From positions 1 through 31,611 of the IMG/VR virus record IMGVR_UViG_3300046001_002113: a stretch of DNA of 31,611 nt, one strand, 5' to 3'. The notes beneath the pieces were generated by a model that was not told the origin of the DNA, made no database searches, and saw only the letters and a list, made by a program, of their open reading frames with translations. The position numbers and the translations under genes were made by a program. Position 1 is the first letter of the stretch. Each line of letters opens with the position of its first letter. This DNA comes from a virus. Below, piece by piece: positions 1-7,557 of the stretch.

Positions 1-29
1 GGTCTTCAAGAGATAAGGGTGGCAAATGA
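1..29 (+). CDS. 3' end of an upstream gene (partial)
   Basis: Only the last codons of a gene are inside the window. Two forward frames stay open from the left edge: one ends at TAA 14-16, the other at TGA 27-29, which overlaps the terminase start as ATGA. The second arrangement matches the many ATGA junctions elsewhere in this genome, so I favour it. By position the gene could be a small terminase subunit or HNH nuclease, but nothing in these few codons shows that. Confidence 0.3.
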
Positions 30-1489
30 ACTTGATCAATACAGGCAACGCAAGTCCAGCGTGGTCGACACCGAAGCTGTATCCGAGGTCTGACGGCCAA
101 CAAGTCACCGACTTTGCTGAGACGTTCTTGCATGTGAGCAAGGGTGTGAGGGCTGGTGAGGGGCTGAGGTTGACGGGTTGGCAGAAGGGTTTGCTGGAAT
201 CCTTGTATGAGCGCAGAGCTGATGGGCTGCTTCGGTACCGGCGCAGCATGATTGGGTTGGCTCGTAAGAACGGCAAGTCGTTGCTGGGTTCGGTCATTGC
301 GTTGTATGGGTTGATCGAGGGTGAGCCTGGAGCTGAGGTGTACTCAGCTGCTGGTGACAGGATGCAGGCACGGATTGTGTTCAACGAGGCCAAGTGGCAG
401 ATCAGCCAGTCACCGGCTTTGTCTGGTGTGTGCAAGGTGTATCGAGATGTGGTGGAGATTCCTTCCACTGGTGCCATTTACCGTGTGTTGTCAGCTGACG
501 CAAAACTGCAACAAGGTCTAAATGCGTCGTGCGTGATTTTTGATGAGGTTCACGTACAGCCCAATGAGGACTTGTGGAACGCACTCACGTTGTCTTCAGG
601 TGCCAGAAAAGACCCTCATATCATCGGTATCACCACAGCAGGGTTCGACCCTGACTCGTTGTGTGGCCGACTCTACAACTATGGCAAACGGGTTATCGCA
701 GGTGATCAGATTGATGAACGGTTTGGGTTTTTTTGGTGGGAAGCTCCAGAGGGTTGTGCAGTTTCAGATCGTGAAGCTTGGGCTGCTGCGAACCCGAACC
801 TAGCTGAAGGGCTGCTGGACATCGAGGACATGGAAGTCAGCATGAACCAGACGGCTGAGGTGGCCTATCGTCGCTATCGCCTAAATCAATGGGTTCGCAC
901 AGATGGTGAGTCCTGGCTACCGGCAGGTGCCTGGGAGTTATGCCGGTCAGATATGCAGCTGAAACCTGATTTGCCTACCTTTGTTGGTGTGGATATGGCC
1001 TTGAAACATGACTCGATAGCTGTGGTTCTGGCTCAACCACAGGATGGTCGTGTGGTTGTGCGCGCAAAGATTTGGCATCCTGATGCGAATGCGATGGATG
1101 TGTCTGCTGTTGAGCAACATATTCGTGACATCAACGGACAGTTCAACGTGGTTGAGAATGCTTATGACCCTGCGTTCTTCCAGCGTTCGGCTGAAGTGTT
1201 GTCGGAGAATCATGTGATGGTGGAGTTCCCTCAGTCAGCTGCACGAATGATCCCAGCATGTGGCAACTTGTACGAACTGATTGTGAACCAGGTGATCGCA
1301 CATGATGGTGATCCGATGTTCACTGATCAAGTGTTGTCGGCTGCGCAACGGCAAACGGAGTCAGGTTGGCGACTGTCTAAAGGTAAGTCGAAGCGCAAGA
1401 TTGACGCTGCGATTGCGTTGGCGATTGCATCAGATCGTGCGACATCTAAACAGGAAGTCGCACCAACACCTGGTTTCTTTGTAGTCTAG
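26..1489 (+). CDS. terL: Terminase large subunit
   Basis: This 487-aa protein is the ATP-driven DNA packaging motor and headful or cos nuclease that docks on the portal. The ATPase half shows a Walker A-like ARKNGKS at residues 79-85, a Walker B segment CVIFDEVH at 169-176 and a coupling-type GITTAG at 201-206. The C-terminal RNase H-like nuclease half shows acidic residues at D323 (FVGVDMALKHD), D381 (AYDPAFF) and D460 (KIDAAIALA). Its length is normal for the HK97-like TerL family. The start is ATG 26, preceded by AAGGGTGG. A small membrane protein and the portal gene follow directly, the usual order of a packaging module. Cut mode cannot be told from the sequence. Confidence 0.95.
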   Translation: MNLINTGNASPAWSTPKLYPRSDGQQVTDFAETFLHVSKGVRAGEGLRLTGWQKGLLESLYERRADGLLRYRRSMIGLARKNGKSLLGSVIALYGLIEGEPGAEVYSAAGDRMQARIVFNEAKWQISQSPALSGVCKVYRDVVEIPSTGAIYRVLSADAKLQQGLNASCVIFDEVHVQPNEDLWNALTLSSGARKDPHIIGITTAGFDPDSLCGRLYNYGKRVIAGDQIDERFGFFWWEAPEGCAVSDREAWAAANPNLAEGLLDIEDMEVSMNQTAEVAYRRYRLNQWVRTDGESWLPAGAWELCRSDMQLKPDLPTFVGVDMALKHDSIAVVLAQPQDGRVVVRAKIWHPDANAMDVSAVEQHIRDINGQFNVVENAYDPAFFQRSAEVLSENHVMVEFPQSAARMIPACGNLYELIVNQVIAHDGDPMFTDQVLSAAQRQTESGWRLSKGKSKRKIDAAIALAIASDRATSKQEVAPTPGFFVV

Positions 1490-1493
1490 GAAC

Positions 1494-1646
1494 ATGACAA
1501 TCTTCCTGCTAGAACTGTTCGCTGTTTCACTCATCGGTTTTGGGGTATTCTTGGTGTCGGTACCCATCGGGCTGATCTTTGTCGGCTTCACAGTTCTATT
1601 GTTCGCATTCGCTTATGAGCGCGGTCAGAGGAAGGTCAAAAAGTAA
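1494..1646 (+). CDS. Small hydrophobic membrane protein (50 aa)
   Basis: A 50-codon ORF starts at ATG 1494, four bases after the terminase stop, and ends with TAA 1644-1646 immediately before the portal ATG. The product begins MTIFLLELFAVSLIGFGVF and continues as one long or two closely spaced hydrophobic segments (residues about 3-40), ending in a basic tail (RGQRKVKK). This looks like a small inner-membrane protein with a cytoplasmic basic C-terminus. Its exact fit between two morphogenesis genes supports it being real. I do not recognise a family. A membrane protein between terminase and portal could be a moron (superinfection exclusion) or a holin-like factor, but that is inference only. 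Confidence 0.7.
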   Translation: MTIFLLELFAVSLIGFGVFLVSVPIGLIFVGFTVLLFAFAYERGQRKVKK

Positions 1647-3191
1647 ATGTTGTCACGACTTCTGAACCAAGGCACCGAGGATCGTGCGATTTCGTTTCAA
1701 TCGTTGTTTGCTTCAGGTGACGGATTTGCTACATCAACAAACTCTGGTACCACAGTCACCCAGATAGATTCTCTGAAGATTGAAGCGGTGTACGCCTGTG
1801 TGCGTCTCATCTCTGATTCAATCTCAACTTTGCCTGTTGATACTTACATTCGGGTTGGTGCAGAACGCAAAGCGTTTCGTCCTCGACCAATGTGGTTGGA
1901 CATCCCTGAAACTGGTGTGACTCGCACCGAACACTTCCAACAGGTGCTGGTGTCGTTGCTGTTGAACGGAAACTCGTTCACACGTATCGTGCGTGACGAT
2001 CAAGGTGTTGCAGCGTTGGTGGTGTTGAACCCTGAGAAGGTTGAATGCAGTCGTGATCAGGCGACGCGCAGACCGATATTCATCTACGACCAACGGGACA
2101 TCATCCAGTCCGATGACATGATTCATATCACGGAACTGCGTTTGCCAGGTGAGTTGCGTGGCCGTTCCAAGATTGATCTAATCAAAGAGAACCTCGGTTT
2201 GGCTAAAGCGTTGGAGGAGTTCGCTGCACGATTCTTCGGTCAAGGCTCATCGGCTTCAGGCATCATCGAGTTCCCAGGCAACCTGACCCGTGAACAAGCA
2301 AAAGATTTAGTGTCCTCGTTTGAGGAAGGTCACAGAGGTTTGCGCCGCTCACATCGTCCAGGAGTGTTGTTCGGTGGAGCAAAGTTCACCAAGACAACCG
2401 TTGACAATGATTCAGCACAGTTCCTAGAATCACGCCGATTCGCCATCGAAGAGATTGGTCGCATATTCAGGTGTCCACCATCAATGCTTGGTGTCACCAC
2501 AGCTGGAGCAATGTCGTATGCGTCAGTGGAACAGAACGGCATTCACTTCGTTCAGCACACGTTGCGTCCGTACATCTCCAAGATCGAGGATGGCTACCAG
2601 AAGTTGTTGGACAGTCGAGCATTCTTGAAGTTCAATGTTGACGGTCTGCTTCGTGGCGATCAGGCTTCACGGTATGCAGCGTTCTCAACAGGTCTGCAAT
2701 CAGGCTTCTTGTCGATCAACGACATCCATCGCATCGAGGATATGGCACCGACTGAGGGTGGGGATGTGTATCGGGTGCCTTTGGCGAACGTGGATATTGC
2801 TGCTGCGAACTTGTCTGAGTTGGATCGTAAGTCTGTCATTGCTCAGCGTTTAATTTTGTCTGGGTTTGATCCTGCTGAGGTGATGGCTGCGTTGGAGTTG
2901 CCAAGGATTGCTCATACTGGTGTTCCTTCGACACAGTTGCAGGCGTTGTCAACGATCAATCCTGCTGATCCTGCTTCGGTGTATGAGGTGAAGTCGCAGG
3001 ATATGAGTATCAATATGCCTGAAGTGGTGTTGAACTATACGCCTCCGGCTGTAAATGTTCCTGCACCAATCATCAATGTTCCCGAGACTGTGGTTCGTGT
3101 GAACATGCCACAGTCGAAGCCAACTGTTCGCACCGTTGAACGTGATGCTGATGGACGCATTCTCACAATCACTGAAAGGGTTGAAGACTAA
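1647..3191 (+). CDS. Portal protein
   Basis: This 514-aa protein belongs to the HK97-type phage portal family, the dodecameric ring at one capsid vertex through which DNA is packaged. The N-terminal part carries the usual VYACVRLISDSISTLPV segment (about residues 50-66), followed by the LVVLNPEKVE and FAARFFGQGSSASGIIEFPG stretches and the region IFRCPPSMLGVTTAGAMSYAS typical of the stem and clip core. The last ~70 residues are unusual: a Val/Pro-rich extension with NVPAP and NVPET, ending in VERDADGRILTITE. The start ATG 1647 has AGAGGAAGG upstream. The stop overlaps the next start (TAATG). Confidence 0.93.
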   Translation: MLSRLLNQGTEDRAISFQSLFASGDGFATSTNSGTTVTQIDSLKIEAVYACVRLISDSISTLPVDTYIRVGAERKAFRPRPMWLDIPETGVTRTEHFQQVLVSLLLNGNSFTRIVRDDQGVAALVVLNPEKVECSRDQATRRPIFIYDQRDIIQSDDMIHITELRLPGELRGRSKIDLIKENLGLAKALEEFAARFFGQGSSASGIIEFPGNLTREQAKDLVSSFEEGHRGLRRSHRPGVLFGGAKFTKTTVDNDSAQFLESRRFAIEEIGRIFRCPPSMLGVTTAGAMSYASVEQNGIHFVQHTLRPYISKIEDGYQKLLDSRAFLKFNVDGLLRGDQASRYAAFSTGLQSGFLSINDIHRIEDMAPTEGGDVYRVPLANVDIAAANLSELDRKSVIAQRLILSGFDPAEVMAALELPRIAHTGVPSTQLQALSTINPADPASVYEVKSQDMSINMPEVVLNYTPPAVNVPAPIINVPETVVRVNMPQSKPTVRTVERDADGRILTITERVED

Positions 3192-3574
3192 TGGCACACG
3201 GAATAGGCGCATACTTAGGCAACGCATGGATGAACGCATTGGGCAACGCAACAGCGTTCTCGGTGGCAGTACCATACGTGAAACTCCACACTGGTGATCC
3301 TGGTGCTGCTGGTACTTCAAACCCTGCTGTGGAGACGACACGGAAGTCGGTGTCGTTTGGTATTTCTACTACAGGTGCGTTGGCTTCTGATGCTGACATC
3401 AGTTGGACGAACATCGCAGGGTCTGAGGATGCAAACCATTTCACTTGTTGGGATGCGTTATCAGGTGGCAACTTCTTATTCTCTGGCACGATTCAAGCGA
3501 ACCCGTACACGGCTGGTGACACTTACACAATTAGTTCAGGCAATCTCACTGTTTCGTTGACTCTCGCAAGTTAG
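3191..3574 (+). CDS. Small phage structural protein, VKLHTGDPG family
   Basis: A 127-aa protein whose N-terminal helix (AYLGNAWMNALGNATAF) is followed by VKLHTGDPGAAGTSNPA and ETTRKSVSF, a pattern I recognise from accessory structural proteins near the portal or tail genes of many actinophages, variously called fiber, decoration or hypothetical proteins. The rest is predicted beta-rich (SGTIQANPYTAGDTYTISSG). It overlaps the portal stop by one base and is followed after seven bases by the repeat protein, so the two are probably cotranslated and may function together. The family assignment is from memory of sequence pattern and the exact role is unknown. Confidence 0.65.
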   Translation: MAHGIGAYLGNAWMNALGNATAFSVAVPYVKLHTGDPGAAGTSNPAVETTRKSVSFGISTTGALASDADISWTNIAGSEDANHFTCWDALSGGNFLFSGTIQANPYTAGDTYTISSGNLTVSLTLAS

Positions 3575-3581
3575 TTCGCCT

Positions 3582-4274
3582 ATGGCGTTCAGCAGGTTTA
3601 CGCTCGACACATCTGAACTGGATGATGCCACAGTTGGTTTGGATGGTTCACCATTCCCGATGAACGCCACTGGCGCATCGTCGCTTGGTGGGACAAGTGC
3701 TACAGCGTCAGCAACAGTCAAACGGTTCGCTACTGGAACATCATCGCTTGGTGGAACAAGTTCTACAGCCACAGCAACAGTGGTGGTGCCTGCTGTTGCG
3801 AGCGCAGACTTGGGTGGGCTTGACGCTTCGGCTAAAGCCAAAGCAAGAAAGAGTGTGTCAGCGAACGCTGATCTGGGTGGGCTTGAAGCTTCTGCAACAA
3901 CGAAGGTTGACAAAGATGTTATTGCGTCAGCGAGTTTGGGTGGGCTTGATGCTTCTGCGACAACGAAGGTGGATAAGTCTGCGATTGCTTCAGCCGATCT
4001 TGGCAGTCTGGTTGGTTCGGCCACAGCTGACATCAATCCTCCTGAACCACCTGTCATACCTCCTTCAGGTTCGCGTTGGTGGAAGCAACCTGCTGCACCG
4101 GTCAAGAAACATGAGCCACCAGAGCAGATCGTCATTGAGATTCCCAAGCCTCGACGACCACTGTTGGTGTCGGCTGAGGCTGGGTCACGGCTTGGTGGTG
4201 CGAACATAGGTGCGTTGGGTTCGGTCACGTTCTCCACGCTTGATGATGATGCTGAAGTATTGTTGTTGGTCTGA
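3582..4274 (+). CDS. Repeat-containing structural protein with LDTSELD motif
   Basis: A 230-aa protein. Residues 6-21 read FTLDTSELDDATVGLD, a motif seen again in the minor tail protein at 15706. Residues ~30-155 consist of about six degenerate 21-residue repeats built on (A/S)xLGG(L/T)xx(S/A)A, rich in Ala, Ser, Thr and Gly; the four most alike are encoded at roughly 3795-4030 with a 63-bp period. A Pro-rich hinge (INPPEPPVIPPSG) and a basic/Pro segment follow, and the C-terminus returns to an LGG-type sequence. The composition suggests a fibrous or decoration protein attached to the capsid or neck. No enzyme motif is visible and the exact role is unknown. Its stop overlaps the next ATG. Confidence 0.6.
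   Translation: MAFSRFTLDTSELDDATVGLDGSPFPMNATGASSLGGTSATASATVKRFATGTSSLGGTSSTATATVVVPAVASADLGGLDASAKAKARKSVSANADLGGLEASATTKVDKDVIASASLGGLDASATTKVDKSAIASADLGSLVGSATADINPPEPPVIPPSGSRWWKQPAAPVKKHEPPEQIVIEIPKPRRPLLVSAEAGSRLGGANIGALGSVTFSTLDDDAEVLLLV
3798..4049 (+). repeat. 63-bp tandem coding repeats
   Basis: Within the 230-aa protein gene, four successive blocks each encode 21 residues starting (A)(D/S)LGGL(D/E)ASA, the middle two sharing ATTKVDK. Nucleotide identity between copies is partial: GGGTGGGCTTGA recurs, but third positions differ. The array is therefore old or diversifying rather than a recent slippage product. Two more divergent copies (SSLGGTS) lie just upstream. Confidence 0.65.
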
Positions 4275-6133
4275 TGCCTTATTTCATTACAGACAAATCA
4301 CCTGATTGTTCAGGTTGGGCAACCGTCAAGGAAGATGGTGAAGTGATTGGTTGCCACACCACGAAGCAGGATGCGATTGATCAGATGGTTGCTGTGTCGA
4401 TTGCTGAGGATATGGAACCTGGTGGTGAACGTGCGTTGCCAGATAACTATCGTCCAGCGTTGGCTTCTGATGTTCCTGAAGGTCGAGCATGTGGGAACTG
4501 TCACTACTACAACGAAGACATGATTCAAGAAGATGGCAAAGAGCTGAAAGCGTATTGCATGAAGTGGGATGCGTATGTTCTTGGCGGTTGGTATTGCAAC
4601 GCTTGGAAACCCCACGAAGAAGAAGACTTTGATGATGTAGCGGAAGATGTCATGGACGATGAGGAGCGTCAGGTGTCGTTGGATGTTCCTGTGTATATTC
4701 GTTCGGCTGCTCGCAAGGGTTTGGATTACTACGGCCAAGGGTTGGCTGGTGACGGTTTGGTTGATCGGACTGTGCGTGAGGCACGGGACATGGCTAGAGG
4801 TGAGGTCACTGAAGACAAGGTGATTCGCACGAACGCTTGGGGTGCGCGTCATCTTGTGGATTTGGATGCGCCAAAGAACTCTGATCCTGATGACAAAGAG
4901 TTCCCTGGTGCCGGTGCGGTTGCGTTCTATCTGTGGGGCATCAACCCACTCGACCCTGAACCTGCGATGAACTGGTTTATGTCTAAGGCTGAAGCGATCA
5001 AGGCTGAACGCGCTGATGCTCCTGCCCCACCGAAGGATCAGATCACGGGATCAGATAAGAATCCTGTTGGGTCTGCCAAGGCTCCTGCTGGGTCTAAGAC
5101 GATTGAGTTGTCAGAAGCCATTGAGACAGGTTTGACAAACAAAGCCAAAGAACACAACGATGAGGTTGGTGACAACCCTGGCAAACGGGCAACGGTTGGT
5201 ATGTTGCGCACAGTGTTCCGTCGAGGAGCTGGAGCGTATTCAACTTCTCATCGTCCAGGTGTCACCCGTGATCAGTGGGCTTATGCAAGGGTTAATGCGT
5301 TCTTGTATTTGTTGCGTAACGGAAGACCCGAGAATGATAAGTACATCGGTGACAATGATCTTCTTCCGAAGTCGCATCCGAAGTCCTCTAGATCGCTTGG
5401 CTATTTTGGTACTAGCATTGGCGACATGGACTCAACTGTTGAAACACGTCGCATCACATCAAACGACTTTGAACTTCGTGCCGATCCAAAAGGTAACGGG
5501 ATGTCGTTCACAGGTTATGCAGCAGTGTTCAACTCTCCTTCAGAACCGTTGCCATTCATTGAACGGATCATGCCAGGCGCATTCTCAAAGTCCCTCAAAT
5601 CAAAGAACAATGTGCGCATGTACATGAACCATGATTCGAGCATGCTTCTTGCCACCACCCGTGCGAAAACACTGCGACTATCTGAGGACTCCAAAGGCTT
5701 ACTCGTTGACGCTTCGTTGCCTGATACTTCCATTGGTCGTGACCTATCGGTGTTGATGCAACGTGGAGATGTCAACTCGATGTCATTCGGTTTCACTGTT
5801 CCATCTGGTGGCGATATGTGGTCTGATGATGGTCAGTCCCGTGAACTGCGTCAGATCAAACTGTATGAAGTCAGCGTTGTCACAGGGTTCCCAGCCTATG
5901 CAGCCACAACCGCAGCAGTCAGGTCGCTCGATGCCCTTGCTACTCGCACAGGGATAGACGCAGATCATCTCGCAGCCGCGATCACCAACCTAGAATCTGG
6001 TCAAACATTGTCGCAAGATCATGCGATGTTGTTGCGTGAAACTGTCGCCAAACTTGAACCGGTGCAGGATGCTGCACCAGCTCGTCTCGGTGTCATGGCG
6101 AAGCACCTTGATTTATTGAAGACCATCGCCTAA
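4274..6133 (+). CDS. Multidomain prohead protease (HK97 gp4/S78-type) with N-terminal Cys-rich and middle domains
   Basis: A 619-aa protein with three parts. Residues 1-120 carry MPYFITDKSPDCSGWATV and a four-cysteine site (C74, C77, C95, C108; CGNC...GGWYCNAW) that could bind metal or an iron-sulfur cluster. Residues ~135-370 contain YIRSAARKGLDYY and a conserved-looking basic domain (KRATVGMLRTVFRRGAGAYS...RDQWAYARVNAFL). Residues ~393-550 are the prohead protease, with catalytic His in MNHDSS (H453) and Ser in NSMSFGF (S504), as in HK97 gp4. The protease trims the capsid protein delta domain in the immature head. HK97 gp4 alone is near 225 aa, so about 390 extra residues precede it. It lies directly before the capsid gene. 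Confidence 0.85.
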   Translation: MPYFITDKSPDCSGWATVKEDGEVIGCHTTKQDAIDQMVAVSIAEDMEPGGERALPDNYRPALASDVPEGRACGNCHYYNEDMIQEDGKELKAYCMKWDAYVLGGWYCNAWKPHEEEDFDDVAEDVMDDEERQVSLDVPVYIRSAARKGLDYYGQGLAGDGLVDRTVREARDMARGEVTEDKVIRTNAWGARHLVDLDAPKNSDPDDKEFPGAGAVAFYLWGINPLDPEPAMNWFMSKAEAIKAERADAPAPPKDQITGSDKNPVGSAKAPAGSKTIELSEAIETGLTNKAKEHNDEVGDNPGKRATVGMLRTVFRRGAGAYSTSHRPGVTRDQWAYARVNAFLYLLRNGRPENDKYIGDNDLLPKSHPKSSRSLGYFGTSIGDMDSTVETRRITSNDFELRADPKGNGMSFTGYAAVFNSPSEPLPFIERIMPGAFSKSLKSKNNVRMYMNHDSSMLLATTRAKTLRLSEDSKGLLVDASLPDTSIGRDLSVLMQRGDVNSMSFGFTVPSGGDMWSDDGQSRELRQIKLYEVSVVTGFPAYAATTAAVRSLDALATRTGIDADHLAAAITNLESGQTLSQDHAMLLRETVAKLEPVQDAAPARLGVMAKHLDLLKTIA

Positions 6134-6150
6134 CATCTGTTCACTGCATC

Positions 6151-6193
6151 GTTGACGGAGCCGTCAACCTTGTTGCTGTATGCGGAGCCGCAT
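6151..6193 (+). promoter_or_regulatory. Twin hairpins sharing a CGGAGCCG core upstream of the capsid gene
   Basis: The 125-bp gap before the major capsid gene has two perfect inverted repeats: GTTGACGGAGCCGTCAAC at 6151-6168 and ATGCGGAGCCGCAT at 6180-6193. Both close on the same CGGAGCCG centre. Neither has a downstream T-tract, so they do not look like intrinsic terminators. They may be RNA processing or stability elements, or protein-binding sites in the leader of a highly expressed gene; this is inference. Confidence 0.5.
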
Positions 6194-6258
6194 CAGGTTG
6201 AGAAGTAGTAACTCCCTGCGTATCCCCATTCACAACAATCCGAAAGCAGAAACAAATC

Positions 6259-7437
6259 ATGAAAGAATATCTAGACCGTCAAGTTGAGATTCGTCAGCAA
6301 GCATGGCACCAAGCCAAAGCAATCATCGACGTGGCCACAGCCGAAAAGCGTGACCTCTCAGCAGAAGAAGAGCAAACCTACAGCCGTCTGAACGACGAAC
6401 TGAACGAGCGAGCAGCAACCATTGCCAAACTCCGTGAAGATGAAACACGCGAACTCCGCATGGACGCAGCAACCCGTGAGATTGCAGACCAAGTTCGTCC
6501 AGTTGCTTCGGCATCAGTGAACGAAGATGTCGCAATGATCCGTGCGCTCATCAAGGGCGAAACACGTTCGGCAAGTTTCGAGCGTCGTGATGTCCTGAAG
6601 TCAAGCACTGGTTCACCAGTACCAACTTCGTTCTACAACCAAGTGATCATGAAGGCACGTTTGGTTGCGCCAGTCTTGGCAACATCAACTGTCCTCAACA
6701 CCGCAAGTGGCGAGAACCTTCAGATTCCACGTTTGTCAACCTACTCCGTAGGAACTGTCAACGCAGAAGCAGCAGCATTGGGCGAATCCGATCCAGCATT
6801 CTCGGCATTCATCACACTCGGAGCATTCAAATACGGTTTCTTGACACAAGTGTCGCAGGAACTTCTTGAAGATTCTGGTGTTGACATGCTCAGCTTCTTG
6901 GCTGATCAAGTCGGTAACGCACTCGGTTTCGCTGTTGGTTCAGCGTTGACCGTCGGAACTGGCACAGTTGAGCCAACCGGTATCGTCGCAGCTTCGTCTG
7001 TTGGTGGTACTTCAGGCACAGCAACTGGCTTCACAGCAGACAACCTCATCGACCTTTACTACTCACTTGATGGTGCTGCTCGTCAGCTCCCAGGTGTTGG
7101 TTGGATGATGACTGGTCAGTCGATTGGTCGCGTTCGCAAGTTGAAGGACACGGCAGGCAACTACGTGTTCCAACCTGGATTGTCGCTTGACGCTCCAGAC
7201 ACCTTGTTGGGCAAGCCAATCTTCGAGAACCCATCAATGGCAGAAGCCACCACAGGATTGAAGTCCGTAATCGTAGGCCACTTGCCTTCGTACTACGTGC
7301 GCAGTGTCGGTGGCATCAAGTTGGATCGTTCCGATGACTTCGCATTCAGCGCAGGACTCGCAACCTTCCGTGCGCAGTTCCGTGTTGACGGCAACTTGCC
7401 ACAAACATCACACGTCAAGCATCTCCTCCAGCCGTAA
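6259..7437 (+). CDS. Major capsid protein, HK97 fold
   Basis: A 392-aa major capsid protein. Residues 1-~105 are a charged, helical coiled-coil region (delta/scaffold domain: LSAEEEQTYSRLNDELNERAATIAKLRE) expected to be removed by the protease encoded just upstream. The mature part starts around residues 105-120 and contains the typical PVPTSFYNQVIMKARLVAPV N-arm/E-loop stretch, LTQVSQELLEDSGVDML, VGTGTVEPTGIV and the C-terminal GVGWMMTGQSIGRVRKLKD and LLGKPIFENP segments shared by Phage_capsid family members. It sits after the twin-hairpin leader and is followed by a strong terminator, consistent with high and separately controlled expression. The SD is weak (AGCAGAAAC). Confidence 0.94.
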   Translation: MKEYLDRQVEIRQQAWHQAKAIIDVATAEKRDLSAEEEQTYSRLNDELNERAATIAKLREDETRELRMDAATREIADQVRPVASASVNEDVAMIRALIKGETRSASFERRDVLKSSTGSPVPTSFYNQVIMKARLVAPVLATSTVLNTASGENLQIPRLSTYSVGTVNAEAAALGESDPAFSAFITLGAFKYGFLTQVSQELLEDSGVDMLSFLADQVGNALGFAVGSALTVGTGTVEPTGIVAASSVGGTSGTATGFTADNLIDLYYSLDGAARQLPGVGWMMTGQSIGRVRKLKDTAGNYVFQPGLSLDAPDTLLGKPIFENPSMAEATTGLKSVIVGHLPSYYVRSVGGIKLDRSDDFAFSAGLATFRAQFRVDGNLPQTSHVKHLLQP

Positions 7438-7482
7438 GGCTTGAGGGGCTTGTCCCCTGACATCCCATAATTCCCCTAGGCT

Positions 7483-7528
7483 TAGGGTCGTATCGAACAC
7501 GCAGGGCGATACGACCCTATTTCTATTT
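7483..7528 (+). terminator. Intrinsic terminator after the capsid gene
   Basis: A perfect 13-bp stem (TAGGGTCGTATCG at 7483-7495 with CGATACGACCCTA at 7507-7519) and an 11-nt loop are followed by TTTCTATTT. This is the best rho-independent terminator in the window. It separates the capsid gene from the glycosyltransferase cassette. A smaller hairpin, AGGGG-CTTGT-CCCCT at 7444-7458, lies just upstream. Confidence 0.88.
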
Positions 7529-7557
7529 GTCCCCTGCGATCTGCGAAGGAGAAGGAA

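Noticed and set aside
3798-4049. CRISPR-like array
   Set aside because: The 63-bp units are in-frame protein repeats without separate conserved repeats and variable spacers.
3536-4237. Minus-strand ORF of 233 aa
   Set aside because: It is the complement of the repeat protein gene and owes its openness to the regular Ser/Ala/Thr codons; it has no SD or recognisable domain.
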